Shown here piece after piece: positions 53,203 to 63,243 of a DNA stretch of 64,000 bases. The position numbers and the translations under genes are program-made. Numbering within the stretch: position 1 is the first letter of the stretch; the number at the start of each line of letters is the position of its first letter. This DNA is from an uncultured Ruminococcus sp. (GTDB taxonomy: Bacteria > Bacillota > Clostridia > Oscillospirales > Ruminococcaceae), in the NCBI GenBank assembly GCA_900545345.1, contig UQYQ01000011.1, forward strand, positions 4,543 to 68,542. Direction: 5' to 3'. The notes beneath the pieces are model-generated. The model did no database searches and had not been told where the DNA came from. It saw only the letters and a list, made by a program, of their open reading frames with translations.

Positions 53203-54618
53203 ATGAGTATTAATATTGCATTAGACGGTCCGTCAGGAGCCGGTAAGTCAACAATTGCAAAGGCTGTTGCGAAAAGGCTTGAGTATGTTTATGTGGATAC
53301 AGGAGCACTTTATCGTTCGATTGCATTGTATCTTATACAAAATAGTGTAGATATAAACAATGAAAAGGATATACACTCGGCGTTAAATAACATCAAATTA
53401 AATCTGGAATATATTGACGGTTCTCAAAGGGTTATGCTTTGCGGAAATGATGTTTCCGAAAAAATACGAACTCCGGAGATTTCAATGGGTGCTTCAAAAG
53501 TTTCAGCTGTCCCTTGTGTTCGTGAGTTCCTTTTTGAGCTTCAGCAGAATATTGCAAAAGAGAATAATATAATAATGGACGGCAGGGACATAGGAACTGT
53601 TGTTTTGCCGAATGCTGATGTGAAAATCTATCTTACTGCTTCTGCAAAAGAGCGTGCCGACAGAAGATTTAAAGAGCTTCGGGAAAAAGGTGATAAATCA
53701 ACTTATGAAGAAGTTTTGGCAGATATAAAGCAGCGTGATTATAACGATATGCACAGAGAAATTGCACCGCTTAAAAAAGCTGATGATGCTGTAGAGGTAG
53801 ATACAACAAGCCTTACTTTAGAAGAATCTATAGATGCAATCTACAATACTATAGTGTCTGAGCTTAAAAAAAAAATAAACAGTTCTGATGATAATGACAA
53901 AGATTCAGAATATAAAACAAAAAAAAGTTCTTTAAGAGAGCTTCCTAAAATAAACCCTGTTGACAGAAGCAGCAGGCTGTCGCATTTCAGAATGTTTTGG
54001 TACAGCATTTTAAGACCTATAGTGCTTTTGATTTATCATATTTTTTATAATTTAAAGTTTATAGGAACAGAAAATATACCAAAGGACGGTTCATATATAT
54101 TTGCAAGCAATCACAGAAGCTTTGCAGACCCGGTGCTTATTTCTCTTCCTACCAGAGTTCCTTTTTCTTTCATGGCGAAAGAGGAGCTTTTTAAGCAAAA
54201 TATTTTCTTCACCTGGCTGATCAAAGCTTTCGGTGCTTTTCCGGTTACCAGAGGAAAGGGTGACACATCAGCTATAGATATGTCACTTGAGAGGCTGAAC
54301 AAGGGTTTTAATCTTGTTATTTTCCCTGAGGGAACCCGTTCGAAGGACGGTAGAGTAGGAAAGGGCAAAACCGGTGTTGCACTTATTGCAGCTATTGCTC
54401 AAGTTCCTGTAATTCCTGTAGGTATTGTTTTTGACGGAAAGCTTAAATTCAGAAAAAAAGTTGTTGTTAAATTCGGAAAAGCTATTTTACCTGAAGAATT
54501 GAATATAATTGATACCAGTCCTAAAGAACTTAAGAGATTAAAGCTTACTATAATGAATAAAATAACAGACTTGGTTGAAACAGATAATCCATACATAAAT
54601 AAATCAGAAAATGATTAG
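53203..54618 (+). CDS. cmk: Cytidylate kinase–PlsC acyltransferase fusion
   Basis: This is a two-domain protein of 471 residues. Residues 1–225 are cytidylate kinase (P-loop GPSGAGKST 8–16, YVDTGALYRSI, DGRDIGTVV), which phosphorylates CMP and dCMP. After a charged linker (about 225–250), residues 260–471 are a 1-acyl-glycerol-3-phosphate acyltransferase with NHRSFAD (H304, D309) and FPEGTRS (E376), which makes phosphatidic acid. The genes are usually adjacent but separate in Clostridia. GGAGG precedes the start. Confidence 0.92.
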   Translation: MSINIALDGPSGAGKSTIAKAVAKRLEYVYVDTGALYRSIALYLIQNSVDINNEKDIHSALNNIKLNLEYIDGSQRVMLCGNDVSEKIRTPEISMGASKVSAVPCVREFLFELQQNIAKENNIIMDGRDIGTVVLPNADVKIYLTASAKERADRRFKELREKGDKSTYEEVLADIKQRDYNDMHREIAPLKKADDAVEVDTTSLTLEESIDAIYNTIVSELKKKINSSDDNDKDSEYKTKKSSLRELPKINPVDRSSRLSHFRMFWYSILRPIVLLIYHIFYNLKFIGTENIPKDGSYIFASNHRSFADPVLISLPTRVPFSFMAKEELFKQNIFFTWLIKAFGAFPVTRGKGDTSAIDMSLERLNKGFNLVIFPEGTRSKDGRVGKGKTGVALIAAIAQVPVIPVGIVFDGKLKFRKKVVVKFGKAILPEELNIIDTSPKELKRLKLTIMNKITDLVETDNPYINKSEND

Positions 54619-54642
54619 TTTCTTTTCTGCTCGGAGGTTAAA

Positions 54643-56718
54643 ATGTTAACAAACTGTAAAATTTTAGTTGCAGACACCGCAGGCTTTTGTTTTGGTGTAG
54701 ACAGAGCAGTTAAAATAGTGTATAATAACTTAAATAACCATAATAATGTTGTCACATTAGGACCGATTATTCATAATCAGAGTGTAGTTTCTGATTTGGA
54801 GAGCAAGGGTGTCACGGTAGCAAATAGTGTCAGTGATATAAAGAGCGGACAAACAGTTATCATACGCTCGCACGGCGTTTCAGCAGATGTATATACAAGC
54901 TTGAATAAACTTTCTGTCAATGTTGTAGATGCTACATGCCCTTTTGTTTCCAGAATTCATAAAATTGTGAATGAAAAATCAAGGGAAGGTTTTGTTGTTG
55001 CGATTGCAGGCGACAGAACTCATCCGGAGGTAATCGGTATAAGCGGACATTGTGAGAATGAATATTATGTATTTTCAAACATTGAAGAATTAAAAGCTTT
55101 GCTTTCAGAGGTTAGCAATGAAAAGATGATTTTCGTTTCACAAACCACTTTTAATAAGCAGCTTTGGGAACAATGTAAAGAATATATAAAAAACAGCAGA
55201 AAATCCGCATTAATATTCGATACTATATGTGACGCCACATCAAAACGCCAGGAAGAAGCAGTTAGTATTGCATCAAAATCCGACAAAATGATTATTGTCG
55301 GAGGACGGCACAGTTCTAATACATTGAAGCTGAAGACAATCTGTTCTGAATATTGTCCCTGCTACCTTGTCGAGAGTGCTGATGAGCTTTATAATCTTGA
55401 TTTTGACGGGGTACATTATTTAGGTATTTCTGCCGGGGCTTCAACACCGGCATATATTATCAAGGAGGTAGAACAAACCATGAGTGAAATTCTCGAGAAC
55501 AAGGAAGAGGAATTCAATTTTGAAGAGGCCATTGAGCAGTCTTTGAAGAAAATATATATAGGAGCAAAGGTGACCGGTTACATAACCGCTGTAAATAAGA
55601 CAGAAGTTTTAGTAGATATCGGAACAAAGCACACAGGCGTAATACCTGCATCAGAGCTTTCAGATGATCCTACCAAAACCCCTGAAGAGCTTGTTTCAGT
55701 CGGAGATGAGATTGAGGTTATAGTTTTAAAAACTAATGACCAGGATGGTGTCGATACACTTTCTAAGAAGAAAGTTGACGCTATGGTTGGTTATGAGACA
55801 GTTTCAAAGGCAAAAGAAGAAGACACAGTTTTAACCGGTGTTGTTACTAATGTAGTAAAAGGCGGCGTATTAGTATCGACTAATGGTTTCAAGGTATTTA
55901 TTCCTGCGTCACAGGCAACAGCAAGGCGTGACGACAGCTTAGATGCACTTTTGAAAAAAACTGTAGAATTCAAGATTATTGATATTGACCCAAAAAGACA
56001 AAGAGCTGTTGGTTCAATTAAGATAATCGCTAATGAAAAGAGAGCAGCGGCAAGAGCAAAATTCTTTGAAAATGCTGAAGTCGGAAAGACTGTAACAGGT
56101 ACTGTTAAGTCAATAACCGATTACGGTGCTTTTGTTGATCTCGGCGGCGTAGACGGACTTGTAAGAAAGCCTGATCTTTCTTGGAAGAGAATTAAGCATC
56201 CTTCAGATGTTGTTTCTGTTGGCGATGAAATTGAAGTTACAATCAAAGATATTGATATGGAAACTCAAAAAATTTCTCTTGTTTATAAAAAGGATGAAGA
56301 AAATCCTTGGACAATTTTTGATAAAAATTACGGTGTAGGACAAGTTGTTACTGCAAAGATTGTATCAATCACTTCTTTTGGTGCTTTCGCTCAGATTATC
56401 GATGGAATTGACGGACTTATCCACATTTCTCAGATTGCTAATCAGAGGGTTGACAATGTTGCTGATATTTTAAGTATCGGACAAGAGGTTGAGGTTAAAA
56501 TTACTGAAATCGATGATGAAAAGAAGAGAATCAGTCTTTCAATGAGAGCTTTGCTTCCTGAAGAGGAAAAAGAAGAGGAAGAGCCTGAAGCTGAAGAGGA
56601 AACAGCTGCAGAATCTGAATCAGATGTTGTTTATTCAACTGAAAATCCTCCGGCTTTTGATGAGGAAGAAACTTCTGAAGACAAAGCAGAAGAAGCTGAA
56701 GAAACAGAAGCTGAATAA
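54643..56718 (+). CDS. ispH: Fused HMBPP reductase (IspH)–ribosomal protein S1
   Basis: Residues 1–280 are IspH, the last step of the MEP isoprenoid pathway, with cluster cysteines C16, C99 and C196. From about residue 300 four S1 RNA-binding domains follow (GAKVTGYITAVNK, LTGVVTNVVKGG, GTVKSITDYGAFVDLGGVDGLV, AKIVSITSFGAFAQI) and an acidic tail. This fusion is known in Clostridia. An internal AAGGAGG (55462–55468) precedes ATG 55480 (residue 280), which could give free S1. Confidence 0.94.
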   Translation: MLTNCKILVADTAGFCFGVDRAVKIVYNNLNNHNNVVTLGPIIHNQSVVSDLESKGVTVANSVSDIKSGQTVIIRSHGVSADVYTSLNKLSVNVVDATCPFVSRIHKIVNEKSREGFVVAIAGDRTHPEVIGISGHCENEYYVFSNIEELKALLSEVSNEKMIFVSQTTFNKQLWEQCKEYIKNSRKSALIFDTICDATSKRQEEAVSIASKSDKMIIVGGRHSSNTLKLKTICSEYCPCYLVESADELYNLDFDGVHYLGISAGASTPAYIIKEVEQTMSEILENKEEEFNFEEAIEQSLKKIYIGAKVTGYITAVNKTEVLVDIGTKHTGVIPASELSDDPTKTPEELVSVGDEIEVIVLKTNDQDGVDTLSKKKVDAMVGYETVSKAKEEDTVLTGVVTNVVKGGVLVSTNGFKVFIPASQATARRDDSLDALLKKTVEFKIIDIDPKRQRAVGSIKIIANEKRAAARAKFFENAEVGKTVTGTVKSITDYGAFVDLGGVDGLVRKPDLSWKRIKHPSDVVSVGDEIEVTIKDIDMETQKISLVYKKDEENPWTIFDKNYGVGQVVTAKIVSITSFGAFAQIIDGIDGLIHISQIANQRVDNVADILSIGQEVEVKITEIDDEKKRISLSMRALLPEEEKEEEEPEAEEETAAESESDVVYSTENPPAFDEEETSEDKAEEAEETEAE

Positions 56719-56761
56719 GAACAAAGTCAAGTTGCTTTTCATGAGTTAATTTATGTCAAGA

Positions 56762-56796
56762 ATGCATAGGATGAATATGTCCTGTGCATTTTTTTG
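56762..56796 (+). terminator. Intrinsic terminator of the ispH–rpsA operon
   Basis: ATGCATAGGA (56762–56771) and TCCTGTGCAT (56780–56789) pair over 10 bp with one G–T, followed by a T7 run. Confidence 0.88.
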
Positions 56797-56810
56797 TGTA
56801 AAAAAGACTA

Positions 56811-56819
56811 TGGTATAAT
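56811..56819 (+). promoter_or_regulatory. Extended -10 promoter candidate for the ABC pair
   Basis: TGGTATAAT at 56811–56819 is an extended -10; no good -35 box precedes it. The resulting leader of about 180 bases up to 57007 is AT-rich and shows no recognisable RNA. Confidence 0.5.
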
Positions 56820-57007
56820 TAAAATATAGGGGTTTAAGATAATTACAGTATTGTATAATTTTAAAGTACATAGTAAAAACTCTGTCGCTTTTTTACAATA
56901 TTTTTTATTTGAGTTGTTATAAAATTTTTTTATGCGGAGGTGTAATATTTAAAATTTTTATATTTTGCAAAGAACTATAAAATACATAATCTCAATGGGA
57001 GGACTTT

Positions 57008-58873
57008 ATGAGTAGAAAAGACAAAAATGAAGATACAAAAGAGCATTCTCTTATATCAAACTTTTTCTATGTATATAAATATGCATGGTTATTTAAAAAA
57101 TCGCTGCTGATTCTTACATTTCTGTTTATACTTTCGTGTGTGTTGTTTCAGTATATCTGGAGTTTTACATCAAAGTTTATAATTGATGATGTTATGAATG
57201 GTGTTTCTATCAGTACACTGTTTTTAACCGTTGGGATAGCCGGAGCTTTAAGTGCCATAACAGGTTTCGGTGCTAATGGAATTGATTATTTTTGGTGGGT
57301 TAGAGCTCATTTTATTTCCTTTAAATTTCTAGCCAGATTCAACAAAAAAATGATGACAATGAAGTATGAATATTTGGAAAGACCTGAGATACTGGACAAG
57401 GCAGAAAAGGCGAAGAAGGCTGCAGACTGGGGAGGCTCGACCGGATTCTTAATGGATTCTAAGTTTTTTATGCGGGCGGCTGCAAATGTTTTGGTTTCTG
57501 CTGTTATTATATGTACGCTTAATCCGTTTCTGCTTATTATTTTTTCGGCAACAGGATTTCTTAAAGCTTATATGAATGTAAAAACAAAGATAGAAGACAA
57601 AAAACTTTGCTGGGATAATATGGCACCTTTTTATCGAAAGATAAGATACTTAGGTCAGGTTCAGAGCGATTTTTCATATGCTAAGGATATCAGAATCTAT
57701 AATATGCGTTCTTTTCTTAAAGCTAAGCATACATCTATTAATTCACAGGCACATAAGCTTTTTTTAGGGCATAAAAACAGGTGGCTGAAATGGGAGATGA
57801 AAAACTATATAGTTACACTTTTGGAAACTCTTTTTCAGTATGGATATTTAATTTATGCACTGGTTCATGGAAATCTTGAACTTGGAAGCTTTGTTTTGTA
57901 TTCAACTACAATGGATAGCTATACAAAATATTTAAGATATGCATTTGTGCAGTATTCAGAGATGAAACAGCGTTCTATGGAAATTGATGATTACAGAAGC
58001 TTTGTTGATGATGATTCGTCAAATGATGTTGCGAAAAATACAAAGCCTGTACCGGTGTCCGATACTTATGAAATTGAGTTTAAGAATGTATCGTTCAAGT
58101 ATTATAATCAGGATAAGTATGCTCTTAAAAATCTGAATCTAAAGCTTACTCCGGGAAAAACTTTGGCAGTTGTAGGTCTGAACGGTGCAGGAAAAACTAC
58201 TTTTATTAAGCTTCTGTGCCGAATTTATGATGTAACCGAAGGACAGATTTTATTGAATGGCGTTGATGTCAGAGAATATGACCGTCAGGAATATTTTAAA
58301 ATATTCAGTCCTGTTTTTCAGAATGTTGAAATGTTTGCACTGAACCTTGGCGAAAATGTGGCAATGAGTTCAGATTCAAAGGTTGACAAACAAAGAGCGT
58401 TACACTGCTTGAATTCATCGGGACTTAAAGAGAAAGTTAAATCCCTGAAGGATGGTCTGAAAACTCAGATGACAAAGGTTATCTATGATGAAGGAACCGA
58501 TTTTTCAGGCGGAGAAAAGCAAAAACTTTCACTGGCAAAGGCTTTGTATAAGGACGCACCAATCGTGCTTCTTGACGAACCGACAGCAGCACTTGACCCG
58601 ATTGCCGAGTATGAGCTTTACCAATCTTTTGATAAGATTATAAAGGGCAAGAGTGCAGTTTACATATCGCATAGGCTTTCATCAACAAGGTTCTGTGATA
58701 ATATTGCAATGTTTGACAACGGTCAGTTAGTTGAATACGGAACTCATAATTCATTATTAGACAAAAATGGGGCCTATGCCCATCTCTTTGAGGTTCAGGC
58801 TCAGTATTATAAAGAAGAGCAGAAGAAAAAAGAAATTGAAGCTTATGAAAGCGAGGTGGCTTTCAATGAGTAA
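57008..58873 (+). CDS. ABC exporter half-transporter (first of pair)
   Basis: This 621-residue fused membrane–ATPase protein has six membrane helices in about 30–340. The nucleotide-binding domain shows Walker A GLNGAGKTT (about 393), a Q-loop FQNVEMF, signature FSGGEKQ, Walker B IVLLDEPTAALD and ISHRLSS. The C-terminus is Glu/Lys-rich. The signature has F in place of the usual L. It overlaps the next half-transporter by eight bases, so a heterodimer is likely. The substrate (lipid, peptide or drug) is unknown. Confidence 0.9.
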   Translation: MSRKDKNEDTKEHSLISNFFYVYKYAWLFKKSLLILTFLFILSCVLFQYIWSFTSKFIIDDVMNGVSISTLFLTVGIAGALSAITGFGANGIDYFWWVRAHFISFKFLARFNKKMMTMKYEYLERPEILDKAEKAKKAADWGGSTGFLMDSKFFMRAAANVLVSAVIICTLNPFLLIIFSATGFLKAYMNVKTKIEDKKLCWDNMAPFYRKIRYLGQVQSDFSYAKDIRIYNMRSFLKAKHTSINSQAHKLFLGHKNRWLKWEMKNYIVTLLETLFQYGYLIYALVHGNLELGSFVLYSTTMDSYTKYLRYAFVQYSEMKQRSMEIDDYRSFVDDDSSNDVAKNTKPVPVSDTYEIEFKNVSFKYYNQDKYALKNLNLKLTPGKTLAVVGLNGAGKTTFIKLLCRIYDVTEGQILLNGVDVREYDRQEYFKIFSPVFQNVEMFALNLGENVAMSSDSKVDKQRALHCLNSSGLKEKVKSLKDGLKTQMTKVIYDEGTDFSGGEKQKLSLAKALYKDAPIVLLDEPTAALDPIAEYELYQSFDKIIKGKSAVYISHRLSSTRFCDNIAMFDNGQLVEYGTHNSLLDKNGAYAHLFEVQAQYYKEEQKKKEIEAYESEVAFNE

Positions 58874-60665
58874 AGAAAAAACAAGTAAGAATACAGATTT
58901 TAAAAAAGCATTTATATCGTTAAAATATTTTTATAAGGTTATTTGGAAAAATTTCAAAAGCTATATAGTTTTTAACCTTATAGCTGCAGTTATGAGAGCT
59001 ATATATCCGCTGTTTATTGTGTTTTTGCCGAAGATTCTGATTGACGAGTTCCAAGCAGGCAGAGATTTTAAGCGAATGCTTTATATTACACTTGCATTCG
59101 TAGTCGGATATATAGCGGTAATGGCTTTAGATTCACTTTGTACTCAAACATATCAGAAAAAAGTTGATGAGTTCAACAGATATTTTGAAATGCAGCACAA
59201 ACAAAAATGTGCAGAGATGGATTTTGATTTGACTGAAGACCCTAAAATACTTGATTTATCTGCTAAAGCACAAAAGGGACTCACCTGGTACGGCGGTGTG
59301 GATGCCTTTATGAGTTCGTTTACGGGTATCATTTCAGGAGTTTTATCAATTCTTTCAACAGGATTTATTTTGTTCACAGGTTCAATATGGATAGTATTAC
59401 TTGCTGTGACGGTATTGATTTTGAACTTCTTTATTACTAAGAAGTCAAATAGTTTTGAGAAAAAACTAAATGAAGACTTTGCGATTTGCGGTAGAAAGCT
59501 GGACTATAATCTTTCTCAGGTATCTGAATTCAAATACGGTAAAGACATAAGGCTTTACAATGCATCAGATATGCTTATTGACAATTGCAATGAAGTTGCA
59601 GATGAATGTGTTGAGTTTCATAGAGTCTATAACAATAAAATGGCGGGTTTGGCAGGGCTTTCAGCTATCATTACCTCTGTAAATAATGTTGGTATGTATG
59701 GAGTTTTGGGCGCAATGGCAATAAAGAAAGTTATCACAATAGGTAATTTCACAATGTATGCTTCCGCTGCATCTCAATTTACAAACGGTATGATGTCAAT
59801 AATTCAGTCTGCACAGCATTTCTTTATGGTTTCAGCATATCTATACAATTATGTTGATTTTATGAATATAAAAACCGATTCCGCATTCGGAAATGAACCG
59901 ATAGAGAAAAACGGCGACCATGTTATTGAGTTTAAGGATGTTTGGTTTAAATATCCAAGAACAGATAAATATATCTTACAGGGTGTAAATATCAAAATAA
60001 ACAGGGGAGAGAAGCTTTCTGTTGTAGGACTTAACGGTGCAGGGAAAACAACATTTATAAAGCTTTTGTGCCGTTTATATAAGGTTGACAGAGGCGAAAT
60101 ACTTATAGACGGAAAAAATATAAATACTTATGATTTTGACGAGTATTCAAAACTTTTTTCAGTGGTTTTCCAAGACTTCAAGCTTTTTTCATTCAGCATT
60201 AAGGAAAACATTGCAATAAGTGAATCCCCGGACGAAGCTAAGGTTAATAAGCTATGTAAAAAAGTAGGACTCGAAAATAAAATAAATTCATTGCCCGGCG
60301 GTATTGACACAGTCCTTTTCAGACAGTTTGATGATAAGGGTATAGAGCCGTCCGGCGGTGAACAGCAAAAAATGGGTATTGCAAGGGCTTTGTATAAAGA
60401 TTCGCCTATAGTTATTTTAGACGAACCTACGGCAGCACTTGACCCTGTGGCTGAATATGATATTTACAGGCAGTTTAACAGCTTTGTTGAAACTAAAACT
60501 GCAATTTATATATCACACAGACTTTCAAGCTGTAAGTTTTGTGATAAAATTGCAGTATTCTCAGGCAGTAATATTGCCGAGTACGGTACACATGATGAGC
60601 TTGTTAAAAACCAAAACGGTATATATTCTAAAATGTGGAATGCACAGGCTCAATACTATGCATAA
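58866..60665 (+). CDS. ABC exporter half-transporter (second of pair)
   Basis: This 599-residue partner of the previous gene has six N-terminal helices and a C-terminal ATPase with GLNGAGKTT, FQDFKLF, PSGGEQQ, VILDEPTAALD and ISHRLSS. In the signature the leading Leu is replaced by Pro. The start is ATG 58866, preceded by GAGGTGG at 58853–58859; longer readings run through the previous gene. A terminator follows directly. Confidence 0.9.
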   Translation: MSKEKTSKNTDFKKAFISLKYFYKVIWKNFKSYIVFNLIAAVMRAIYPLFIVFLPKILIDEFQAGRDFKRMLYITLAFVVGYIAVMALDSLCTQTYQKKVDEFNRYFEMQHKQKCAEMDFDLTEDPKILDLSAKAQKGLTWYGGVDAFMSSFTGIISGVLSILSTGFILFTGSIWIVLLAVTVLILNFFITKKSNSFEKKLNEDFAICGRKLDYNLSQVSEFKYGKDIRLYNASDMLIDNCNEVADECVEFHRVYNNKMAGLAGLSAIITSVNNVGMYGVLGAMAIKKVITIGNFTMYASAASQFTNGMMSIIQSAQHFFMVSAYLYNYVDFMNIKTDSAFGNEPIEKNGDHVIEFKDVWFKYPRTDKYILQGVNIKINRGEKLSVVGLNGAGKTTFIKLLCRLYKVDRGEILIDGKNINTYDFDEYSKLFSVVFQDFKLFSFSIKENIAISESPDEAKVNKLCKKVGLENKINSLPGGIDTVLFRQFDDKGIEPSGGEQQKMGIARALYKDSPIVILDEPTAALDPVAEYDIYRQFNSFVETKTAIYISHRLSSCKFCDKIAVFSGSNIAEYGTHDELVKNQNGIYSKMWNAQAQYYA

Positions 60666-60683
60666 TATATGCAGGTTTAATAC

Positions 60684-60712
60684 AAATGCCCTCAGTAATG
60701 AGGGCATTTTAT
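60684..60712 (+). terminator. Intrinsic terminator of the ABC pair
   Basis: AAATGCCCTCA (60684–60694) and TGAGGGCATTT (60699–60709) form a perfect 11-bp stem with a GTAA tetraloop, followed by T-rich sequence. Confidence 0.88.
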
Positions 60713-60741
60713 TTGACAATGACAGATATATTTGATATAAT
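60713..60741 (+). promoter_or_regulatory. Consensus SigA promoter of the LTA synthase gene
   Basis: TTGACA (60713–60718) and TATAAT (60736–60741) are perfect consensus boxes with a 17-base spacer. The leader is about 75 bases. Confidence 0.85.
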
Positions 60742-60820
60742 ATTAAATTAGTATAAACAGAGAGTTTCTAAATAAGATATAAATAGGCTTGTATCATGAG
60801 ATGTTAGGAGGTTGTCCGAA

Positions 60821-63145
60821 GTGGAAGAAAAAAATTCAACTGTCTTGGATGATGAAACTATTGACGATAAAGCTGATAAGAAGAGAAAAATAATAAATAA
60901 AATTAATAATAAAATTGTCAGTTATTTTAAACATAATGTTTTATTTGTTGCATATTTTATTCTAATGCTTGCAAATGCAACAGTTTTAAGGTTCTTTACA
61001 GTTAAGAACTATATATCAATAAAACCAATGCTTGCTGACATTGCTGTTATATTTTTAATCGGGCTGTTCGGTTATTTTATAAAGCCTAAAAAACGCTTCA
61101 TATATTACATGATATGGATTAGTCTGTTTTCAATTTTGTCAATGGCTAATTCAATATATTATACAAATTACAAATCATTTATTTCAGTATCTCTTTTGTC
61201 AACGGCATCGCAGCTAGGCGGAGTTATTGATGCGGTAACCGAAAATATTCTTGAAGCGAAAGACCTTGTTTTTTTACTTTCGATTGTTATATATGTATTT
61301 GTTTATGTTTATTTGAGAAGAAAAAGAACTTATTTTGAAAATGTCGAAAAGACTTGTACAAGACCGAAAAGGACGGCAAGAAATACATTTTTCGCAGGTG
61401 CGATATTTGCTGTGATATTTTCAACCACTCTAACCGGCACTGATGTTTCAAGATTGGGAAATTCATGGAACAGAGAATATGTTTTATCGGCATTCGGACT
61501 TTATACTTACACATTCAGTGATTTAGTAACAAGCACAAAGGCTCAGCTTAATGTTATATTCGGCGAGAAGGAAAGTGCAGAGGCTTTTCATGCCTTTTAT
61601 GATGATAAGGAAGAAGCAGACCCTGTAAGTGATGATAACAAATACACTGACATTTTTAAGGGTAAAAATATAATTGCAATTCACGCAGAAAGTATTCAGC
61701 AATTCACATTAGATACTAAGATTAACGGTAAGGAATTAACGCCTAATCTGAACAAGCTTGCTCGTGAAGGCATATATTTTTCTAATTTTTATGCTCAGGA
61801 AAGTGTTGGCACAAGTTCTGATTCTGAGTTCACTTTCAGTACATCTCTTATGCCTGCATCAAGCGGAACTGTTGCTATAAATTATTGTGACAGGACTTAT
61901 ATTTCTATTCAGAAGCTTTTAAAGGAACAAGGATATTATACATTTTCAATGCACGGAAACAACGGTTCATACTGGAACCGATTAAAGCTTCATGAATCTT
62001 TGGGTTATGATAAGTTTTATAATTATACAACTGATTACAATATAGATGAAAGAATAGGACTTGGATTATCAGATAAATCATTTTTTAAACAGTCAACGGA
62101 TATCGTTGAGAAGATTTCAAAAGAGCATGATAAGTTTTATGGAACTATGATAATGCTTACAAATCATACACCTTTCAGCGATATTGAAAATTACAGTGAT
62201 TTTGAAGTGGATTTCAAATATCAAAAATACAATGAACAAACGGGTAAGTACGAAGAAGCTTCAGCTCCTTTTCTTGAAGGAACAAAGCTCGGAAGTTATT
62301 TTAAATCCGTGCATTATGCAGATGAAGCAATAGGCGAGCTTATAGAAAATTTAGACTCTAAAGGGCTTCTTGACAATACAGTAATTGTTATATACGGCGA
62401 TCATGATGCAAAAATAAAAGAAAGTGAATATAACTATTACATCAACTATGATCCGTTTACCAATACAGTTTTGAGTGATGGTGATGAAGGTTATATACCT
62501 ATTGATGAATACTGTTATAATATCAACAGGCGTGTTCCTTTTATTATATGGTCAAAAGACCATAAGAATTATGAGCCGGTTGAAATTGATAATGTTGCAG
62601 GTATGTACGATGTTTTGCCTACACTGGGGAATATGTTTGGTTTTAACAATGAATATGCATTAGGGCATGATTTATTCAGCAGTTATGCAAAGGACAACAT
62701 TGTAGTTTTTCCAAATGCAAATTTTATAACAAATCGCATTTATTATTCAAACTCAAAACAAGAATATTTTGATTTGGTAAAATATAAAAATGCAATTACA
62801 TCAGTTTCATGCAATCAGGTTTATGATTATTCAAACGGGTTGCCTAAACTTAAAGACAGTAAAGATTTTTTAAATGAAAACAGATTAAATTATTCTTATG
62901 AGAATTTAATGAAGAGATATAATGATGAGATAGTTAATGAAGAATATATTCAAGAGAGAAGTGAATATGCAGAAAGCAGAATGAATATATCCAGTTCTAT
63001 TATATTCCATGATATGATTGCAAAGAGTATTGAGAATAATTCTTCTGATACACAAACATCTGACAGCAGTAAAGAAGGGAATAGTACACAATCTGTTACT
63101 CAATCGGTCAGTAAACCAGATAAAACTATTTCAAAAGCTTCATAA
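60821..63145 (+). CDS. LTA synthase family sulfatase-type membrane enzyme
   Basis: Such enzymes polymerise glycerol-phosphate on lipid anchors at the outer membrane face. The protein has about 774 residues, with five N-terminal membrane helices (about 45–230) and an extracellular sulfatase-fold domain. In that domain HAESIQQF supplies the metal Glu, SVGTSSDSEF (Thr about 331) the catalytic threonine, and SMHGNNGSYWNR and GDHDAKI later ligands. It ends in a Ser/Thr-rich tail. The start is GTG 60821, nine bases after TAGGAGG; TTG 60812 abuts that site. Confidence 0.9.
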   Translation: MEEKNSTVLDDETIDDKADKKRKIINKINNKIVSYFKHNVLFVAYFILMLANATVLRFFTVKNYISIKPMLADIAVIFLIGLFGYFIKPKKRFIYYMIWISLFSILSMANSIYYTNYKSFISVSLLSTASQLGGVIDAVTENILEAKDLVFLLSIVIYVFVYVYLRRKRTYFENVEKTCTRPKRTARNTFFAGAIFAVIFSTTLTGTDVSRLGNSWNREYVLSAFGLYTYTFSDLVTSTKAQLNVIFGEKESAEAFHAFYDDKEEADPVSDDNKYTDIFKGKNIIAIHAESIQQFTLDTKINGKELTPNLNKLAREGIYFSNFYAQESVGTSSDSEFTFSTSLMPASSGTVAINYCDRTYISIQKLLKEQGYYTFSMHGNNGSYWNRLKLHESLGYDKFYNYTTDYNIDERIGLGLSDKSFFKQSTDIVEKISKEHDKFYGTMIMLTNHTPFSDIENYSDFEVDFKYQKYNEQTGKYEEASAPFLEGTKLGSYFKSVHYADEAIGELIENLDSKGLLDNTVIVIYGDHDAKIKESEYNYYINYDPFTNTVLSDGDEGYIPIDEYCYNINRRVPFIIWSKDHKNYEPVEIDNVAGMYDVLPTLGNMFGFNNEYALGHDLFSSYAKDNIVVFPNANFITNRIYYSNSKQEYFDLVKYKNAITSVSCNQVYDYSNGLPKLKDSKDFLNENRLNYSYENLMKRYNDEIVNEEYIQERSEYAESRMNISSSIIFHDMIAKSIENNSSDTQTSDSSKEGNSTQSVTQSVSKPDKTISKAS

Positions 63146-63151
63146 TTAATA

Positions 63152-63187
63152 AAACATCCGTTGATAGTATAATCACGGATGTTTTTA
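63152..63187 (+). terminator. Intrinsic terminator of the LTA synthase gene
   Basis: AACATCCG and CGGATGTT arms enclose a loop with further pairing potential, followed by TTT. It starts six bases past the stop. Confidence 0.8.
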
Positions 63188-63194
63188 AAATTAT

Positions 63195-63231
63195 ATAAAA
63201 AAGAACAGCTAACATAAAATGATAGCTGTCT
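63195..63231 (-). terminator. Intrinsic terminator of rpmB
   Basis: On the minus strand ACAGCTA/TAGCTGT arms (63229–63223 / 63211–63205) are followed by a T6 run, just after the rpmB stop. Confidence 0.75.
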
Positions 63232-63243
63232 AAAACTTTTCTA

